Shown one piece after another: positions 1-9,210 of a stretch of 64,000 bases of DNA; the first letter of the stretch is position 1; every line of letters starts with the position of its first letter. Source of the stretch: Helicobacter_B zhangjianzhongii (GTDB lineage Bacteria; Campylobacterota; Campylobacteria; Campylobacterales; Helicobacteraceae); contig NZ_JANURN010000001.1 in the NCBI RefSeq assembly GCF_030249855.1, forward strand, positions 124,001 through 188,000. Reading direction: 5' to 3'. Made by a program: the position numbers and the translations under genes. Below the pieces are notes generated by a model. That model was not told the origin of the DNA and did not search any database. It was given only the letters and a program-made list of their open reading frames with translations.

Positions 1-201
1 CGCATATATTTGCACAAAAGCCCAAAAAACTGCCAAAACTTCCGCGTGAGGTAGCCCTGCTTTTTGATGCGCTTCTAGGCTTAAAATCTCCCCATTATCA
101 TCATATACCATAGCAGCGACAGCGGGGTTTGGTAAGGTTAGTGTTTGGTATTCCCACGCTTTATCTATACATCGCTTCATTAAAACTTCGTCAATTCGCA
201 C
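1..201 (-). CDS. ribD: RibD N-terminus (diaminohydroxyphosphoribosyl-aminopyrimidine deaminase), partial
   Basis: Riboflavin biosynthesis deaminase/reductase; only the first 67 codons are in the window and the gene runs off its left edge. The translated end contains LTLPNPAVAAMV, the N-terminal family signature, and then AGLPHAEVLAV, whose His-Ala-Glu is the zinc-binding and catalytic motif of the cytidine-deaminase-like domain. I place the start at GTG 201 because GGAG lies six bases upstream. An in-frame ATG at 180 is possible but has no ribosome site. It is divergent from the glycosylase gene that begins at 262, so both promoters lie in about 60 bp. The reductase domain cannot be checked here. 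Confidence 0.85.
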   Translation of the reverse strand, partial: MRIDEVLMKRCIDKAWEYQTLTLPNPAVAAMVYDDNGEILSLEAHQKAGLPHAEVLAVFWAFVQIYA

Positions 202-261
202 ACACTTCTCCGCCCTATAAATGCGGCATTCTACACTTTTGGGGCTTAAATTTCTGCTACA

Positions 262-945
262 ATGCCTAAAACTACTAAGGTTGCAAGCGTGGATATAAAT
301 AGTATAGAGCTACTGACTAGGCTTAAAAATTTGGATTTGCTGAAGGGCTTACATCAATGGTGGTGGGAGGGGGCTTTGGGCTTTGAAGTGGTTGTGGGCG
401 CGATTTTGACGCAAAACACCAAGTGGGAAAAAGTCAAAATTTCTTTAGCAAATCTCAAGGGTTCCGGGATTTTGACACTTAGCGATGATACAAGCTTGCA
501 TAATCTTGCAAAGATAGATTCTATTGAGAATCTTATCGCTCCAAGCGGGCTTTATCGACAAAAAAGTGCAAGAATCATCGCGCTAGCGCGAGCGATTGTA
601 GAGGATTTTGGCGATTTTGCAAGCTTTCAGCAGGGGGTTAGCAGGAAGTGGCTTTTAGAGCGCAAGGGGATAGGATTTGAAAGTGCGGATTCTATCTTGA
701 ATTATGCGTGTGGTAGGGAGATTATGGTGGTGGATAGTTATAGTGCTAGGCTATTGGCTGGACTTGGCTGGGAAATGGAGAGCTATGAAGATGTGCAGAG
801 GTGGTTTATGGATATGCCTTACAAAGAGATTGCAAGGCTCTATCCTGCAATGCCATTAGCACAGGTTTATGCAAGGTATCACGGCAAAATCGTGGAATTT
901 AGCAAGAAAAAACTCCCAATACAAACGCTTATGGAGGAGCAATGA
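262..945 (+). CDS. magIII: 3-methyladenine DNA glycosylase, MagIII type
   Basis: Endonuclease III superfamily base-excision enzyme that removes alkylated purines (3-methyladenine). It is 227 aa, close to H. pylori MagIII. Visible landmarks are three tryptophans at 33-35 (substrate-stacking region), AILTQNT at 47-53, the helix-hairpin-helix RKGIGFESAD around 134-143, and the catalytic aspartate D158 in VVDSY. K209 in YHGKIVEF matches the region of the modified lysine described for MagIII. There is no C-terminal four-cysteine iron-sulphur cluster, which separates MagIII from Nth. No clear ribosome site precedes ATG 262, so the message may be near-leaderless. The stop overlaps the pepD start by four bases (ATGA), indicating translational coupling. 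Confidence 0.85.
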   Translation: MPKTTKVASVDINSIELLTRLKNLDLLKGLHQWWWEGALGFEVVVGAILTQNTKWEKVKISLANLKGSGILTLSDDTSLHNLAKIDSIENLIAPSGLYRQKSARIIALARAIVEDFGDFASFQQGVSRKWLLERKGIGFESADSILNYACGREIMVVDSYSARLLAGLGWEMESYEDVQRWFMDMPYKEIARLYPAMPLAQVYARYHGKIVEFSKKKLPIQTLMEEQ

Positions 946-2426
946 GTGCGCTAGAGTATTTCTATAAGCTTTGCTCTATCCCCCATCGCTCTTATCATAC
1001 ACAGGCTATGCGCGAATTTTTATGCGCGGAATGTGAGCGGCTAGGCTTTAAGATTTGCATAGATGAAGCTGGCAATATCTATGCTAGCAAGCCTAGCATT
1101 TTGGATTCTACTGCAATGCGTCCTAAGGTGTGCTTGCAGGCGCATTATGATATGGTGGGTGTGGGCGTGGCTGCGGAAGATAGGGCATTAGAGCTAGTGG
1201 AAGAAGGACAATTTTTACGCGCTAGAGATTCTTCACTTGGCGCGGATAATGGCGCGGCTATCGCAGCGATTTTATGGTGTATGGAGCGTGGGGGCGGGGA
1301 TTTTGAAGTGCTTTTTACTAACGATGAAGAAGTGGGGCTGTGCGGGGCAAACGCGCTTGCAATTCCTATCAAAGCTCCGTTTTTGCTTAACCTTGATAGC
1401 GAAGTCTTTGGTGAGGTGATTGTAGGCTGTGCAGGCGGCTTTGATGCGCTCTGCTCTTTTGCTGCTACAACTTACGATGTCTATGGCGGTGTGTGGATCG
1501 AGAGCTTTGGCTTTAGTGGGGGGCATAGTGGCGTGGATATACATAAAAATATCAAGTCAAGCTTAGCAGAGTTTTTCGCAGTTTTTGGCTGGATTGGCGA
1601 GTGTTTAGGTGAAAAAAGTGGGATAATCCTTACACATTTGCAAGCAGGTGAAAAGTCAAACTCCATAGCCGTGGGGCTTAATGCGCAAATAGCCTTTAGC
1701 ACGCAAGAGATCGCGCTGCATTGCGCACAATCCTTGCACGCTTTGATGACTATGGAAAAAGTGGATTCTACGCTAATCCACCATATCGCTCTAGAATCTA
1801 GCCGAGATTTTCAAGTGTGGCGGATATTTGTGGGTCCAAACGCTGGCTTTGTGCTAAAGATGACAGAAAATCCTAGCAAAAAAGCCCGCGTGCTAGGCTA
1901 TGAGATGGCACATCTTGCGCATTTTGTGAGAGAGCTTAGGCAGGGGGTGTGGGAGCAAGATGCGCACATAATCCTTAGCTCGCTTAATATTGCCCTAGCA
2001 CGCACGCACGATCAGCACCTAGATTTCACGCTAAAAGCCCGCGCCAATAAAGATGATCTCCTAGAATCTATGCGCACTTCTATCCTTGAGATTTCGGGGC
2101 GATTTTGTCAAAAACTTGCTACAATAAGTGGCTTTTACGCGCCGTGGCAGCGACAGCTTGCCGATGATCACCCTATTTTGCAATGTATCCAACAGGCATT
2201 TGAGTGGAGACATACAGAGATCGGTGAGATCCACGCAGGGCTAGAGTGTGGGATACTGCAGGAGCGGTTTGCGCAAATGGGCTTGGGATCTGTGCTTATG
2301 GCGAGCATTGGTCCTACGATCCTTGCGCCGCATTCCGTGCAAGAGCGTCTTGATATTGGAAGCTTTGAGGAATTTGTCAAGGTGTTAGATAGGCTTATTG
2401 CAAGTCTGCCTTCAAATCTGCCTTAA
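942..2426 (+). CDS. pepD: Cytosol non-specific dipeptidase (Xaa-His dipeptidase), M20 family
   Basis: M20C metallopeptidase that cleaves small peptides such as aminoacyl-histidine dipeptides in the cytoplasm. It is 494 aa, the usual PepD length. The metal-site motifs are visible: LQAHYDMVG with H68 and D70, the bridging aspartate in SLGADNGA (D102), NDEEVGLCGA with the general-base glutamate at 129-130, and LLNLDSE (D152). The late GPTILAPHSVQERL segment carries the C-terminal histidine ligand region. The start overlaps the end of magIII. Two-domain architecture (catalytic plus lid) is inferred from length. The assignment is firm; true substrate range is unknown. Confidence 0.88.
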   Translation: MSALEYFYKLCSIPHRSYHTQAMREFLCAECERLGFKICIDEAGNIYASKPSILDSTAMRPKVCLQAHYDMVGVGVAAEDRALELVEEGQFLRARDSSLGADNGAAIAAILWCMERGGGDFEVLFTNDEEVGLCGANALAIPIKAPFLLNLDSEVFGEVIVGCAGGFDALCSFAATTYDVYGGVWIESFGFSGGHSGVDIHKNIKSSLAEFFAVFGWIGECLGEKSGIILTHLQAGEKSNSIAVGLNAQIAFSTQEIALHCAQSLHALMTMEKVDSTLIHHIALESSRDFQVWRIFVGPNAGFVLKMTENPSKKARVLGYEMAHLAHFVRELRQGVWEQDAHIILSSLNIALARTHDQHLDFTLKARANKDDLLESMRTSILEISGRFCQKLATISGFYAPWQRQLADDHPILQCIQQAFEWRHTEIGEIHAGLECGILQERFAQMGLGSVLMASIGPTILAPHSVQERLDIGSFEEFVKVLDRLIASLPSNLP

Positions 2427-2457
2427 GGCTAGATTCTACTTCTTCTAAGGTTTAGAA

Positions 2458-3183
2458 ATGAGAAAAATGATGAAAAATGCTTTGGGCTTATTTGGTGTGA
2501 TGCTGCTAGCTTGTGTAGAATCTAGTGCGCGACCTTTAGCCCCAAGTGAGCAAGACTCTGCCACCCAGCCCCTAGAATCCACATCACTAGAATCTAGCTT
2601 ATCTCAAACAGATTCTAGCAAGGTTACCAAGCGATCGCCATCTCTCTATCAGCCCATAGCTCTTAGCAAGTCATCGTATGGGTCATTTTCCATAGGCTAT
2701 TCCCAAAGTCATATACAAACCAAAGCCTTAAGCGTAGTCGATAGTGCCACAAATACGCGCGTCTCTAGGGGCGTTGATCACATAGCGCGTGGGGTGTTTT
2801 TCGGGCTGGAGCGTGGAATGCATTGGCATAATTTTATGCTAGGTGGCTATGTCAATGGCGTGGCAGCACAGGATTACTCACTAAGCTTTGGCGTGCGCGC
2901 ATCGTATCTCATCGCGCGTTATGTCGTGCCAAGCGTTGGGATTAGCTGGAAGCTGCAGCATATACAATTCCCCAATGATACTAAACAATACAACATTCAC
3001 GGCGCAAGCTTTAATGCTGGATTGTTTGTTAATATTGTGCGAGGATTTGGGCTAAAGCTTGAGGGCAGCTACTCATATCCTTTGGTGATTTTGCGCGGTG
3101 TTGATGCGCGTGCCTATGGCGATCCTATATTTAGCGGCTATGCGTTTGCTGTGAGCTTGTGTCTTTATGATTTTTCTATCTAG
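2458..3183 (+). CDS. Exported envelope protein, probable small outer-membrane barrel or lipoprotein
   Basis: 241 aa with a hydrophobic N-terminal signal (about residues 6-24). LLAC at the end of the hydrophobic stretch resembles a lipobox, but cleavage after SSA is also plausible, so lipoprotein versus plain export is undecided. After a Ser/Thr-rich spacer (about 25-60, containing the recurrent peptide LEST/LESS encoded by the TAGAATC repeat) the rest alternates Gly/aromatic/hydrophobic residues as in beta strands and ends YAFAVSLCLYDFSI. I do not recognise a named family. Three start codons are clustered (2458, 2467, 2470); the first gives the best basic n-region. An inverted TAGAATC pair overlaps the stop and may terminate transcription. 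Confidence 0.6.
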   Translation: MRKMMKNALGLFGVMLLACVESSARPLAPSEQDSATQPLESTSLESSLSQTDSSKVTKRSPSLYQPIALSKSSYGSFSIGYSQSHIQTKALSVVDSATNTRVSRGVDHIARGVFFGLERGMHWHNFMLGGYVNGVAAQDYSLSFGVRASYLIARYVVPSVGISWKLQHIQFPNDTKQYNIHGASFNAGLFVNIVRGFGLKLEGSYSYPLVILRGVDARAYGDPIFSGYAFAVSLCLYDFSI

Positions 3184-3220
3184 AATCCAGTTTTGTATGA
3201 GTGGTGGTTATGGATTCTAG
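3180..3220. terminator. Inverted TAGAATCCA pair downstream of the envelope gene
   Basis: CTAGAATCCA (3180-3189) and TGGATTCTAG (3211-3220) are perfect 10-bp inverted arms separated by 21 bases, starting at the stop codon of the preceding gene. No long U-run follows, so this is a candidate terminator or mRNA 3'-end hairpin, not a proven one. Confidence 0.4.
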
Positions 3221-3314
3221 TTGTGCTAGGTTTGGGGGATTTTAAGATACATAAGATACAATAACTACGACTACAAGGCGTGTAGTTTAGCGACACTATG
3301 GGTAAGGAGGCGTT

Positions 3315-5393
3315 ATGGAGATAGTGGATACAATGTTTTTCAACAGAGAGTTGTCGTGGCTGCGGTTCAATACGCGTGTGTTTAATGAAGCAAAGAATAC
3401 CAAGCTCCCGCTACTTGATCGATTGAAGTTTTTGGCTATTTATGGCACAAATCTCGATGAGTTTTATATGATCCGTGTGGCGGGGCTTAAAAAGCTCTAT
3501 GCAAGCGGGATTAGCGAAATCGGTGCCGATAGACTCACTTCTGCCCAGCAGCTTGCTCATATCCGCGAGTATTTGCATAGTGAAAAAGCCCAAGTGCAAG
3601 AGCTTTTTAGCCAGATACAAGCAGGGCTGGACAAAGAGGGCTTGAAGATAAAGGTTTTTAGCGAGCTAAACAAATCGCAAAAAGTGCAGTTAAGAGAGTA
3701 TTTCTTACGCTATCTCTATCCGGTGATCGTGCCTATTGTAGTGGATTCTACCCACCCATTTCCGCATTTAAATAACCTAAGCTTTGGTATAGCTATCGAG
3801 CTACGGCATAACGAGACTAAGGAGCTGAAGTTTGGTATCGTGCGGATTTCGCGTGTGCTAAAGAGATTTGTCGAGCTTGATGGTGGGGTATTTGTGCCGG
3901 TAGAGACGATTGTAGGGGAGTTTGCCGCGGAGCTTTTCTTAGGATATAGTGTGGAGCATTATGTGCCATTTCGAGTAACGCGCAATGCGGATTTTGAGAT
4001 AGAAGAAGATGAAGCTGATGATTTTATGCAGCTAATGAGCGAGGGGCTGCGTGCTAGGAGAAGAGGAGAGATCACGCGCTTAGAGATAGGAGAGGGCAAG
4101 GTAGAGCTGAAAGAATTTGTCCAAAAGCAAGTGGAAGTTGTGCCTGAAGATGTGTATTCTTACTCGATTTTGCTTAATCTTGGGGCGATGTGGGAGCTTG
4201 TAGGGGCGAAAGATTTTGCGCATTTAGGCTCTACGCCATTTGTGCCTAAAACTCTCCCACCTATAAATCCTGAAGGCAATATCCTAGATACCATAGAATC
4301 TGGCGATATTATTGCATTTCACCCTTATGAAAGCTTTGATCCGGTGGTGGATTTCATCACCACGGCTGCGAAGGATAAAGATGTGCTATCTATCCGTATG
4401 ACGCTCTATCGTGTGGGGAAAAACTCCCCCATTGTCAAAGCCCTAATCCAAGCCGCAGAAGAAAAACAAGTAACCGTGCTTGTCGAGCTTAAAGCGCGCT
4501 TTGATGAGGAAAATAACTTGCATTGGGCGCGTGCGCTAGAATCTGCTGGAGCGCATGTCATCTATGGTGTGCCTGCCCTTAAAGTGCATGCCAAAGTCGC
4601 GCTTGTGGTTAAAAAAGTCGGCGATAAGCTCACAGAATATGTGCATTTAAGCACGGGGAACTACAACACCGCTTCGGCTAAAATCTACACAGATATAAGC
4701 CTTTTTACGAGCAATCAAGCAATTAGCAATGATGTCGTTAAGCTTTTCCACTCGCTCTCCACAGGTAGCTCGCACAAGACAAGGCTTGATACTCTATGTG
4801 TCGCGCCTACGCAGATCAAGTCAAAGCTTTTAGAGCTTATCAAGACAGAATCTAGCTTTGGTGCAGAAGGGCGCATTATCCTTAAGGCAAATGCCATTGT
4901 TGATACTGATGTGATAAAGGCATTGTATGAAGCCTCAAAGGCTGGCGTGCAGATTGATCTTATTGTCCGTGGCGTGTGCTGCTTGCGTCCTGCGGTTAAG
5001 GGTATGAGTGATAATATCCGCGTGCGCTCGATCATCGGCAAATATTTAGAGCACGCTAGAATCTACTATTTCGCTCACGCTAAAGAAAGGGTATTTTTCT
5101 CTAGTGCGGATCTTATGCCGCGCAACCTTGAAAGAAGGGTGGAGCTACTTACCCCAGCGACTAATAAGGCAGTCGCTGATAGGCTTATAGAGATTCTAAC
5201 TATCCAGCTTAGCGATAATGTCCAAGCTCACGAGCTTTTAAGTGATGGCGAATATCGCAAAATCCCCACCCCCAAGGAGAATCCCATCTCTTCACAAATC
5301 GTTTATGAGCAATATGTCAATGAAATCCATAGCTCAAACAAAAAAGAAGCTAAGGCTAAGAAATTGCTACAAAGAATGGTAGGAGAATCATAA
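3315..5393 (+). CDS. ppk: Polyphosphate kinase 1
   Basis: Membrane-associated enzyme that polymerises the gamma-phosphate of ATP into polyphosphate. It is 692 aa, normal for PPK1. The N domain begins FFNRELSWLRFN. The two catalytic histidines are visible: H425 in LKVHAKVAL (phospho-histidine, equivalent to E. coli H435) and H588 in YFAHAKERVFF. The final conserved stretch SSADLMPRNLERRVEL is also present. AAGGAGG at 3304-3310 fixes the start at ATG 3315; a second in-frame ATG at 3333 would also keep the family motif. The stop overlaps the next start by one base (TAATG). The ppk-pyrD-protease-dapA order matches H. pylori HP1010-1013, with the gamma-carbonic anhydrase inserted. Confidence 0.95.
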   Translation: MEIVDTMFFNRELSWLRFNTRVFNEAKNTKLPLLDRLKFLAIYGTNLDEFYMIRVAGLKKLYASGISEIGADRLTSAQQLAHIREYLHSEKAQVQELFSQIQAGLDKEGLKIKVFSELNKSQKVQLREYFLRYLYPVIVPIVVDSTHPFPHLNNLSFGIAIELRHNETKELKFGIVRISRVLKRFVELDGGVFVPVETIVGEFAAELFLGYSVEHYVPFRVTRNADFEIEEDEADDFMQLMSEGLRARRRGEITRLEIGEGKVELKEFVQKQVEVVPEDVYSYSILLNLGAMWELVGAKDFAHLGSTPFVPKTLPPINPEGNILDTIESGDIIAFHPYESFDPVVDFITTAAKDKDVLSIRMTLYRVGKNSPIVKALIQAAEEKQVTVLVELKARFDEENNLHWARALESAGAHVIYGVPALKVHAKVALVVKKVGDKLTEYVHLSTGNYNTASAKIYTDISLFTSNQAISNDVVKLFHSLSTGSSHKTRLDTLCVAPTQIKSKLLELIKTESSFGAEGRIILKANAIVDTDVIKALYEASKAGVQIDLIVRGVCCLRPAVKGMSDNIRVRSIIGKYLEHARIYYFAHAKERVFFSSADLMPRNLERRVELLTPATNKAVADRLIEILTIQLSDNVQAHELLSDGEYRKIPTPKENPISSQIVYEQYVNEIHSSNKKEAKAKKLLQRMVGES

Positions 5394-5929
5394 TGATCGC
5401 TAGTTTTAATGGCATATCTCCCAGGATCGCACAAAGTGCTGTGATCTTGCCGCATACTTCAATCATAGGCGAAGTGGAGATAGGGGAGAGCGTGAGTGTG
5501 TGGTATGGTAGTGTAATCCGTGCTGATGGAGCTAGAATCCATATCGGCAGTGGTAGCAATATCCAAGACAATAGCATCATTCATATTGGCTATGCGACAC
5601 AGGATTTTGATGGCAGCACGATTATTGATGAGAATGTTACCATTGGGCATAATTGCATAATCCACGCCTGCCATATAGAAGCAGAATGTATCATCGGTAT
5701 GGGTGCGATTGTTATGGATATGGCGGTTATAGGTGCGCAGAGTATTGTGGGGGCTGGAAGTGTCGTTACAAAAGGCAAGAAATTCCCACCCAAAAGCCTG
5801 ATCATAGGGAATCCAGCGCGTTTGGTGCGCTCTTTAAATGATGATGAGGTGGCACAGGGCTTGGCATCGGCTTTGCATTATCAGCATTTGGCTAGTTTGC
5901 ATAGTGATCTTAAAGTAGTGAAGGAGTAA
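5393..5929 (+). CDS. Gamma-carbonic anhydrase family protein (left-handed beta-helix)
   Basis: 178 aa hexapeptide-repeat protein of the YrdA/CaiE/PaaY gamma-carbonic-anhydrase-like family, probably trimeric and cytosolic. Imperfect hexads run through most of the chain, with the family metal-site histidines in SIIHIG, TIGHNCIIHACHIE and a final MGAIVMD-AVIGAQSIVGAGSVVTKGK-PPKSLIIGNPARLVR cap. Whether it has real carbonic anhydrase activity or acts as an uncharacterised metal enzyme cannot be told from sequence. It is translationally coupled to ppk by a one-base TAATG overlap and lies two bases upstream of pyrD, so ppk, this gene and pyrD probably share an mRNA. Confidence 0.8.
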   Translation: MIASFNGISPRIAQSAVILPHTSIIGEVEIGESVSVWYGSVIRADGARIHIGSGSNIQDNSIIHIGYATQDFDGSTIIDENVTIGHNCIIHACHIEAECIIGMGAIVMDMAVIGAQSIVGAGSVVTKGKKFPPKSLIIGNPARLVRSLNDDEVAQGLASALHYQHLASLHSDLKVVKE

Positions 5930-5931
5930 GT

Positions 5932-6993
5932 ATGGAAATGTATCAAACATTGCGACCGCTTTTGTTTAAATGTGATGCAGAGAAGATGCATCATCTCTCG
6001 CTAAAGGCTTTGAAAGCTTTGCGCGCGCTGCCCTTTGGTGATGATGTGCTGCTGCGTTTTTGTGCCTATGGTGATGAGAGCTTAGCCCAAGAGATTTTGG
6101 GCTTGCGTTTTTATAATCCCATTGGCTTGGCGGCTGGCTTTGATAAAGATGGGCGATATGTCAAGGCTTTGACTACGCTTGGGTTTGGGCATTTGGAGCT
6201 TGGGACAATCACTAAAATCCCTCAAAATGGGAATCCAAAGCCGCGCCTTTTCCGCCACGAAAATGAGCAAAGCTTGCAAAATGCTATGGGGTTTAATAAT
6301 CTAGGCAGTATCGCAGCTACCACAAAGCTGAAGAGTCTCTATCCATTTTGTATCCCTCTTGGCATAAATATCGGGAAAAATAAAGACATCACCGAAGAAG
6401 ATGCCGCGCTAAATTATCAAAAAACTTTAGAGGATATGCTAGAAGTGGGCGACTACTATACTTTCAATCTTTCTTCACCAAATACCCCTAATCTACGGGA
6501 TTTACAAAATGAAAAGTTCGTAGAATCCCTTTTCACAATGGCAGCTCAAAAGACACAAAAGCCACTCTTTTTAAAAATCGCGCCAGATATGGATAGGGAT
6601 TTTGCGTTAAGTGTGTGTGAGAGAGCGTTGGATTCTGGTGCGAGTGGGATTATCGCTACTAATACAACTACGGATACTTCATTGATCGCCAATCCTAAGC
6701 ACGGCGGCATTAGTGGGGCTGCTTTATGCGAAAAAAGTAGAGAGATGTTTGCTGCTGTGGCAAAGGCTCTGCGCAAAACACACAAAAATGCGATATTCAT
6801 TAGCGTGGGTGGAATTGCTGATGCGAAAGAAGCATATAGTAGGATTAAATTAGGCGCATCGCTTGTGCAGGTTTATACAGGGCTTGTATATCAAGGACCA
6901 AGCCTTTGTGCCAAAATCAATCGCGAGCTTTCTGCCTTGCTTAAGGCTGATGGGTTTGACTCTATCGCGCAGGCTGTTGGTGCGGATTTGTAG
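5932..6993 (+). CDS. pyrD: Dihydroorotate dehydrogenase, class 2 (quinone-dependent)
   Basis: Fourth step of pyrimidine synthesis: oxidises dihydroorotate to orotate, passing electrons through FMN to menaquinone at the inner membrane. It is 353 aa. The amphipathic N-terminal extension (about 1-40) and the FMN barrel starting NPIGLAAGFDKDG place it in class 2. GTITKIPQNGNPKPRLFR and NAMGFNN follow; the catalytic serine of class 2 is in FNLSSPNTPNLRDL, and KIAPDM, ATNTT, GGISGA and SVGGI line the FMN pocket. It sits two bases after the carbonic-anhydrase-like gene and is followed by the M16 protease, as in H. pylori. Confidence 0.95.
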   Translation: MEMYQTLRPLLFKCDAEKMHHLSLKALKALRALPFGDDVLLRFCAYGDESLAQEILGLRFYNPIGLAAGFDKDGRYVKALTTLGFGHLELGTITKIPQNGNPKPRLFRHENEQSLQNAMGFNNLGSIAATTKLKSLYPFCIPLGINIGKNKDITEEDAALNYQKTLEDMLEVGDYYTFNLSSPNTPNLRDLQNEKFVESLFTMAAQKTQKPLFLKIAPDMDRDFALSVCERALDSGASGIIATNTTTDTSLIANPKHGGISGAALCEKSREMFAAVAKALRKTHKNAIFISVGGIADAKEAYSRIKLGASLVQVYTGLVYQGPSLCAKINRELSALLKADGFDSIAQAVGADL

Positions 6994-7003
6994 CTTAGAA
7001 TCT

Positions 7004-8308
7004 ATGCGATTTGTATTATTACTAGGAGTGTTGATGAGTATAGGACTTGGGAAGAGTGTGCTGCCAAAATATGAGCAAAAGACTTTAGATAATGGCTTAC
7101 AGATTGTCGTTATCCCTATGGATAATGGTAGTGGCGTGATAGAGAGCGATATTTTCTACAAAGTCGGCTCTAGGAATGAGATTTTAGGTAAGAGCGGCAT
7201 AGCGCATATGCTTGAGCATTTGAGCTTTAAATCGACCAAAAAGCTTCAAGCAGGGGAGTTTGACAAAATTGTAAAAGGCTTTGGCGGTGTGGATAATGCT
7301 TCCACAGGATTTGACTATACGCGCTATTTCATCAAATCAAGCGCAGAGCATATTGACACTTCTTTGGGGCTATTTGCCGAGCTTATGCGCAATCTCTCGC
7401 TAAAAGATGAGGAGTTTCAGCCAGAGCGACAGGTGGTCGCAGAGGAGCGCAGATGGCGCACGGATAATTCGCCGCTTGGGTATTTGTATTTCCGCTTTTT
7501 TAATACCGCGTTTTTGCACCACTCCTATCACTGGACGCCTATTGGATTTATGGGGGATATTTTAGGCTGGGAGATTGGGGATATTAGAGAGTTTTACAAT
7601 GCTTATTATCAGCCAAATAACGCTGTTATTGTCGTGGCAGGCGATATTGAGCCGCAAAAAGTCTTTGCTTCTGCGAGTAAGCATTTTGGCGCGATTCCTG
7701 CGGCAAAATCTATCCCAAAAGTCCGCATAGAAGAGCCAGAGCAAGATGGCTACCGAGAAGTCATTGTCAAAAAGCCCACACAAATTGAGTGGCTCATTAT
7801 GGGTTATAAGATTCCTGATTTTTCTCACACTGATCAAATCGCGCTAAGTGCGCTTGCAGAGGTGCTAAGTGGCGGTAAGTCCGCCTTGCTTGATAGCGAG
7901 CTAGTTGATAAGCGCAATCTCGCTAGTGAAGTGTCGGCTTCGGCTATGGGGCTTAAGGATTCTGGGGTGTTTATGATTATGGCAGCGGGCAATGAAAAGG
8001 TGCGGGCAAAGACATTGCAAAAGGAGATTCTAGGGATTTTGGAGCGTGTGAAGCAGGGGCAGATCACGCAAGAGGAGCTTGATACTGCCAAGCGTAATAT
8101 GCAGGCAAGCTTTGTGTATTCACTAGAAAAGTCAAGCTCGGTGGCGGGGCTATTTGGGGCATTTTTGGTGCGTGATGATGTAGCCCCACTTCTGCGCTAT
8201 GAAGAAGAATTTAGCAAGCTAACCTTAGCAGATCTCACACGCGTGGCACAAAAGTATTTTGTGGAAGACACGCTAAGTGTGGCTATTTTATGCGATAAAA
8301 AGGAGTGA
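7004..8308 (+). CDS. M16 zinc peptidase (YmxG/processing-protease type), exported
   Basis: 434 aa from ATG 7004. An upstream reading frame continues to 6863 but lies inside pyrD, and ATG 7004 gives a clean signal-like N-terminus (RFVLLLGVLMSIGLGKS). The inverted zinc motif HxxEH is intact at H68-M-L-E71-H72, followed by the downstream acidic ligand region VVAEERRWR. The second half is the degenerate M16 partner-like domain (about 200-434). Together this is the single-chain bacterial M16B layout (H. pylori HP1012 position). It probably degrades or processes periplasmic peptides; the substrate is unknown. The dapA ribosome site lies at its 3' end. Confidence 0.85.
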   Translation: MRFVLLLGVLMSIGLGKSVLPKYEQKTLDNGLQIVVIPMDNGSGVIESDIFYKVGSRNEILGKSGIAHMLEHLSFKSTKKLQAGEFDKIVKGFGGVDNASTGFDYTRYFIKSSAEHIDTSLGLFAELMRNLSLKDEEFQPERQVVAEERRWRTDNSPLGYLYFRFFNTAFLHHSYHWTPIGFMGDILGWEIGDIREFYNAYYQPNNAVIVVAGDIEPQKVFASASKHFGAIPAAKSIPKVRIEEPEQDGYREVIVKKPTQIEWLIMGYKIPDFSHTDQIALSALAEVLSGGKSALLDSELVDKRNLASEVSASAMGLKDSGVFMIMAAGNEKVRAKTLQKEILGILERVKQGQITQEELDTAKRNMQASFVYSLEKSSSVAGLFGAFLVRDDVAPLLRYEEEFSKLTLADLTRVAQKYFVEDTLSVAILCDKKE

Positions 8309-8310
8309 AA

Positions 8311-9210
8311 ATGTCTTATGCAGATCAAATGCCACACGGCGCGATGAGCGCGCTTATCACGCCCTTTAAAAACGGCAAGATCGATACGGAGTGCTTCATC
8401 TCACTCATAAAGCGGCAAATCCGCTATGGAATGGACGCGTGCGTGCCTGTGGGCACCACAGGAGAGTCTGCCACGCTCTCGCACAATGAGCATAAAGAAT
8501 GCATAGAAATTGCCGTGAGTGTCTGCAAAAATAGCGGCACAAAGGTGCTAGCAGGTGCTGGGAGCAACTCCACTGCTGAAGCCATAGAGCTAGCGCGATT
8601 TGCGCAGCAATGCGGTGCGGATGGGATTTTGTGCGTGAGTCCCTACTACAACAAGCCCACCCAAGAGGGGCTATACCAGCACTATAAAGCCGTAGCACAA
8701 TCGGTGGAAATCCCCCTTATGCTCTATAATGTCCCCTCTCGCACAGGAGTCAATATCGAGCCAAGCACGGCGATACGACTCTATAATGATGTGCCAAATA
8801 TCACCGCTATCAAAGAAGCTAGCGGCTCTATGGAGCGCATAGTCGAGCTAAACACACTTGCGCCAGATTTTGCGATATTTAGCGGAGAAGATGCGATCAA
8901 TTATCCCATACTTGCTAATGGTGGAAGCGGCGTAATCTCCGTTACAGGAAATCTTTTGCCAGATAAAATTTCTACCCTCACACACCTAGCTTTAGAGCGA
9001 AAATTCAAAGAATCAAAAGCTATAAATAATGAACTTTATGCTATAAATTGTGCTTTGTTTTGCGAGAGCAATCCTATCCCTATCAAAGCAGCGATGTATC
9101 TATCAGGGCTTCTATCAAGCTTAGAATATCGGCTGCCGCTGCTCTCTCCTAGCGCGGAAAATCTACGCTACATCGAGCAGACATTACGACATTATGAGGT
9201 GAAGCAATGA
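8311..9210 (+). CDS. dapA: 4-hydroxy-tetrahydrodipicolinate synthase
   Basis: Condenses pyruvate with aspartate semialdehyde, the first committed step toward diaminopimelate and lysine. It is 299 aa from ATG 8311, chosen because AGGAG sits five bases upstream; the in-frame GTG at 8305 would overlap that ribosome site. GTTGES (Thr-Thr dyad region), LYNVPSRTG (active-site tyrosine) and the Schiff-base lysine K168 in AIKEASG are all present, as is GEDA. It overlaps the SDR gene by ATGA. Diaminopimelate feeds murein synthesis (mraY and murD are elsewhere in this window). Confidence 0.95.
   Translation: MSYADQMPHGAMSALITPFKNGKIDTECFISLIKRQIRYGMDACVPVGTTGESATLSHNEHKECIEIAVSVCKNSGTKVLAGAGSNSTAEAIELARFAQQCGADGILCVSPYYNKPTQEGLYQHYKAVAQSVEIPLMLYNVPSRTGVNIEPSTAIRLYNDVPNITAIKEASGSMERIVELNTLAPDFAIFSGEDAINYPILANGGSGVISVTGNLLPDKISTLTHLALERKFKESKAINNELYAINCALFCESNPIPIKAAMYLSGLLSSLEYRLPLLSPSAENLRYIEQTLRHYEVKQ

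Noticed and set aside
1145..1702. Antisense and overlapping open frames inside pepD
   Set aside because: Shadow frames of a conserved dipeptidase, with no signals of their own.
6863..7003. Extended N-terminus of the M16 protease
   Set aside because: It lies inside pyrD in another frame; start at 7004 gives a proper signal peptide.
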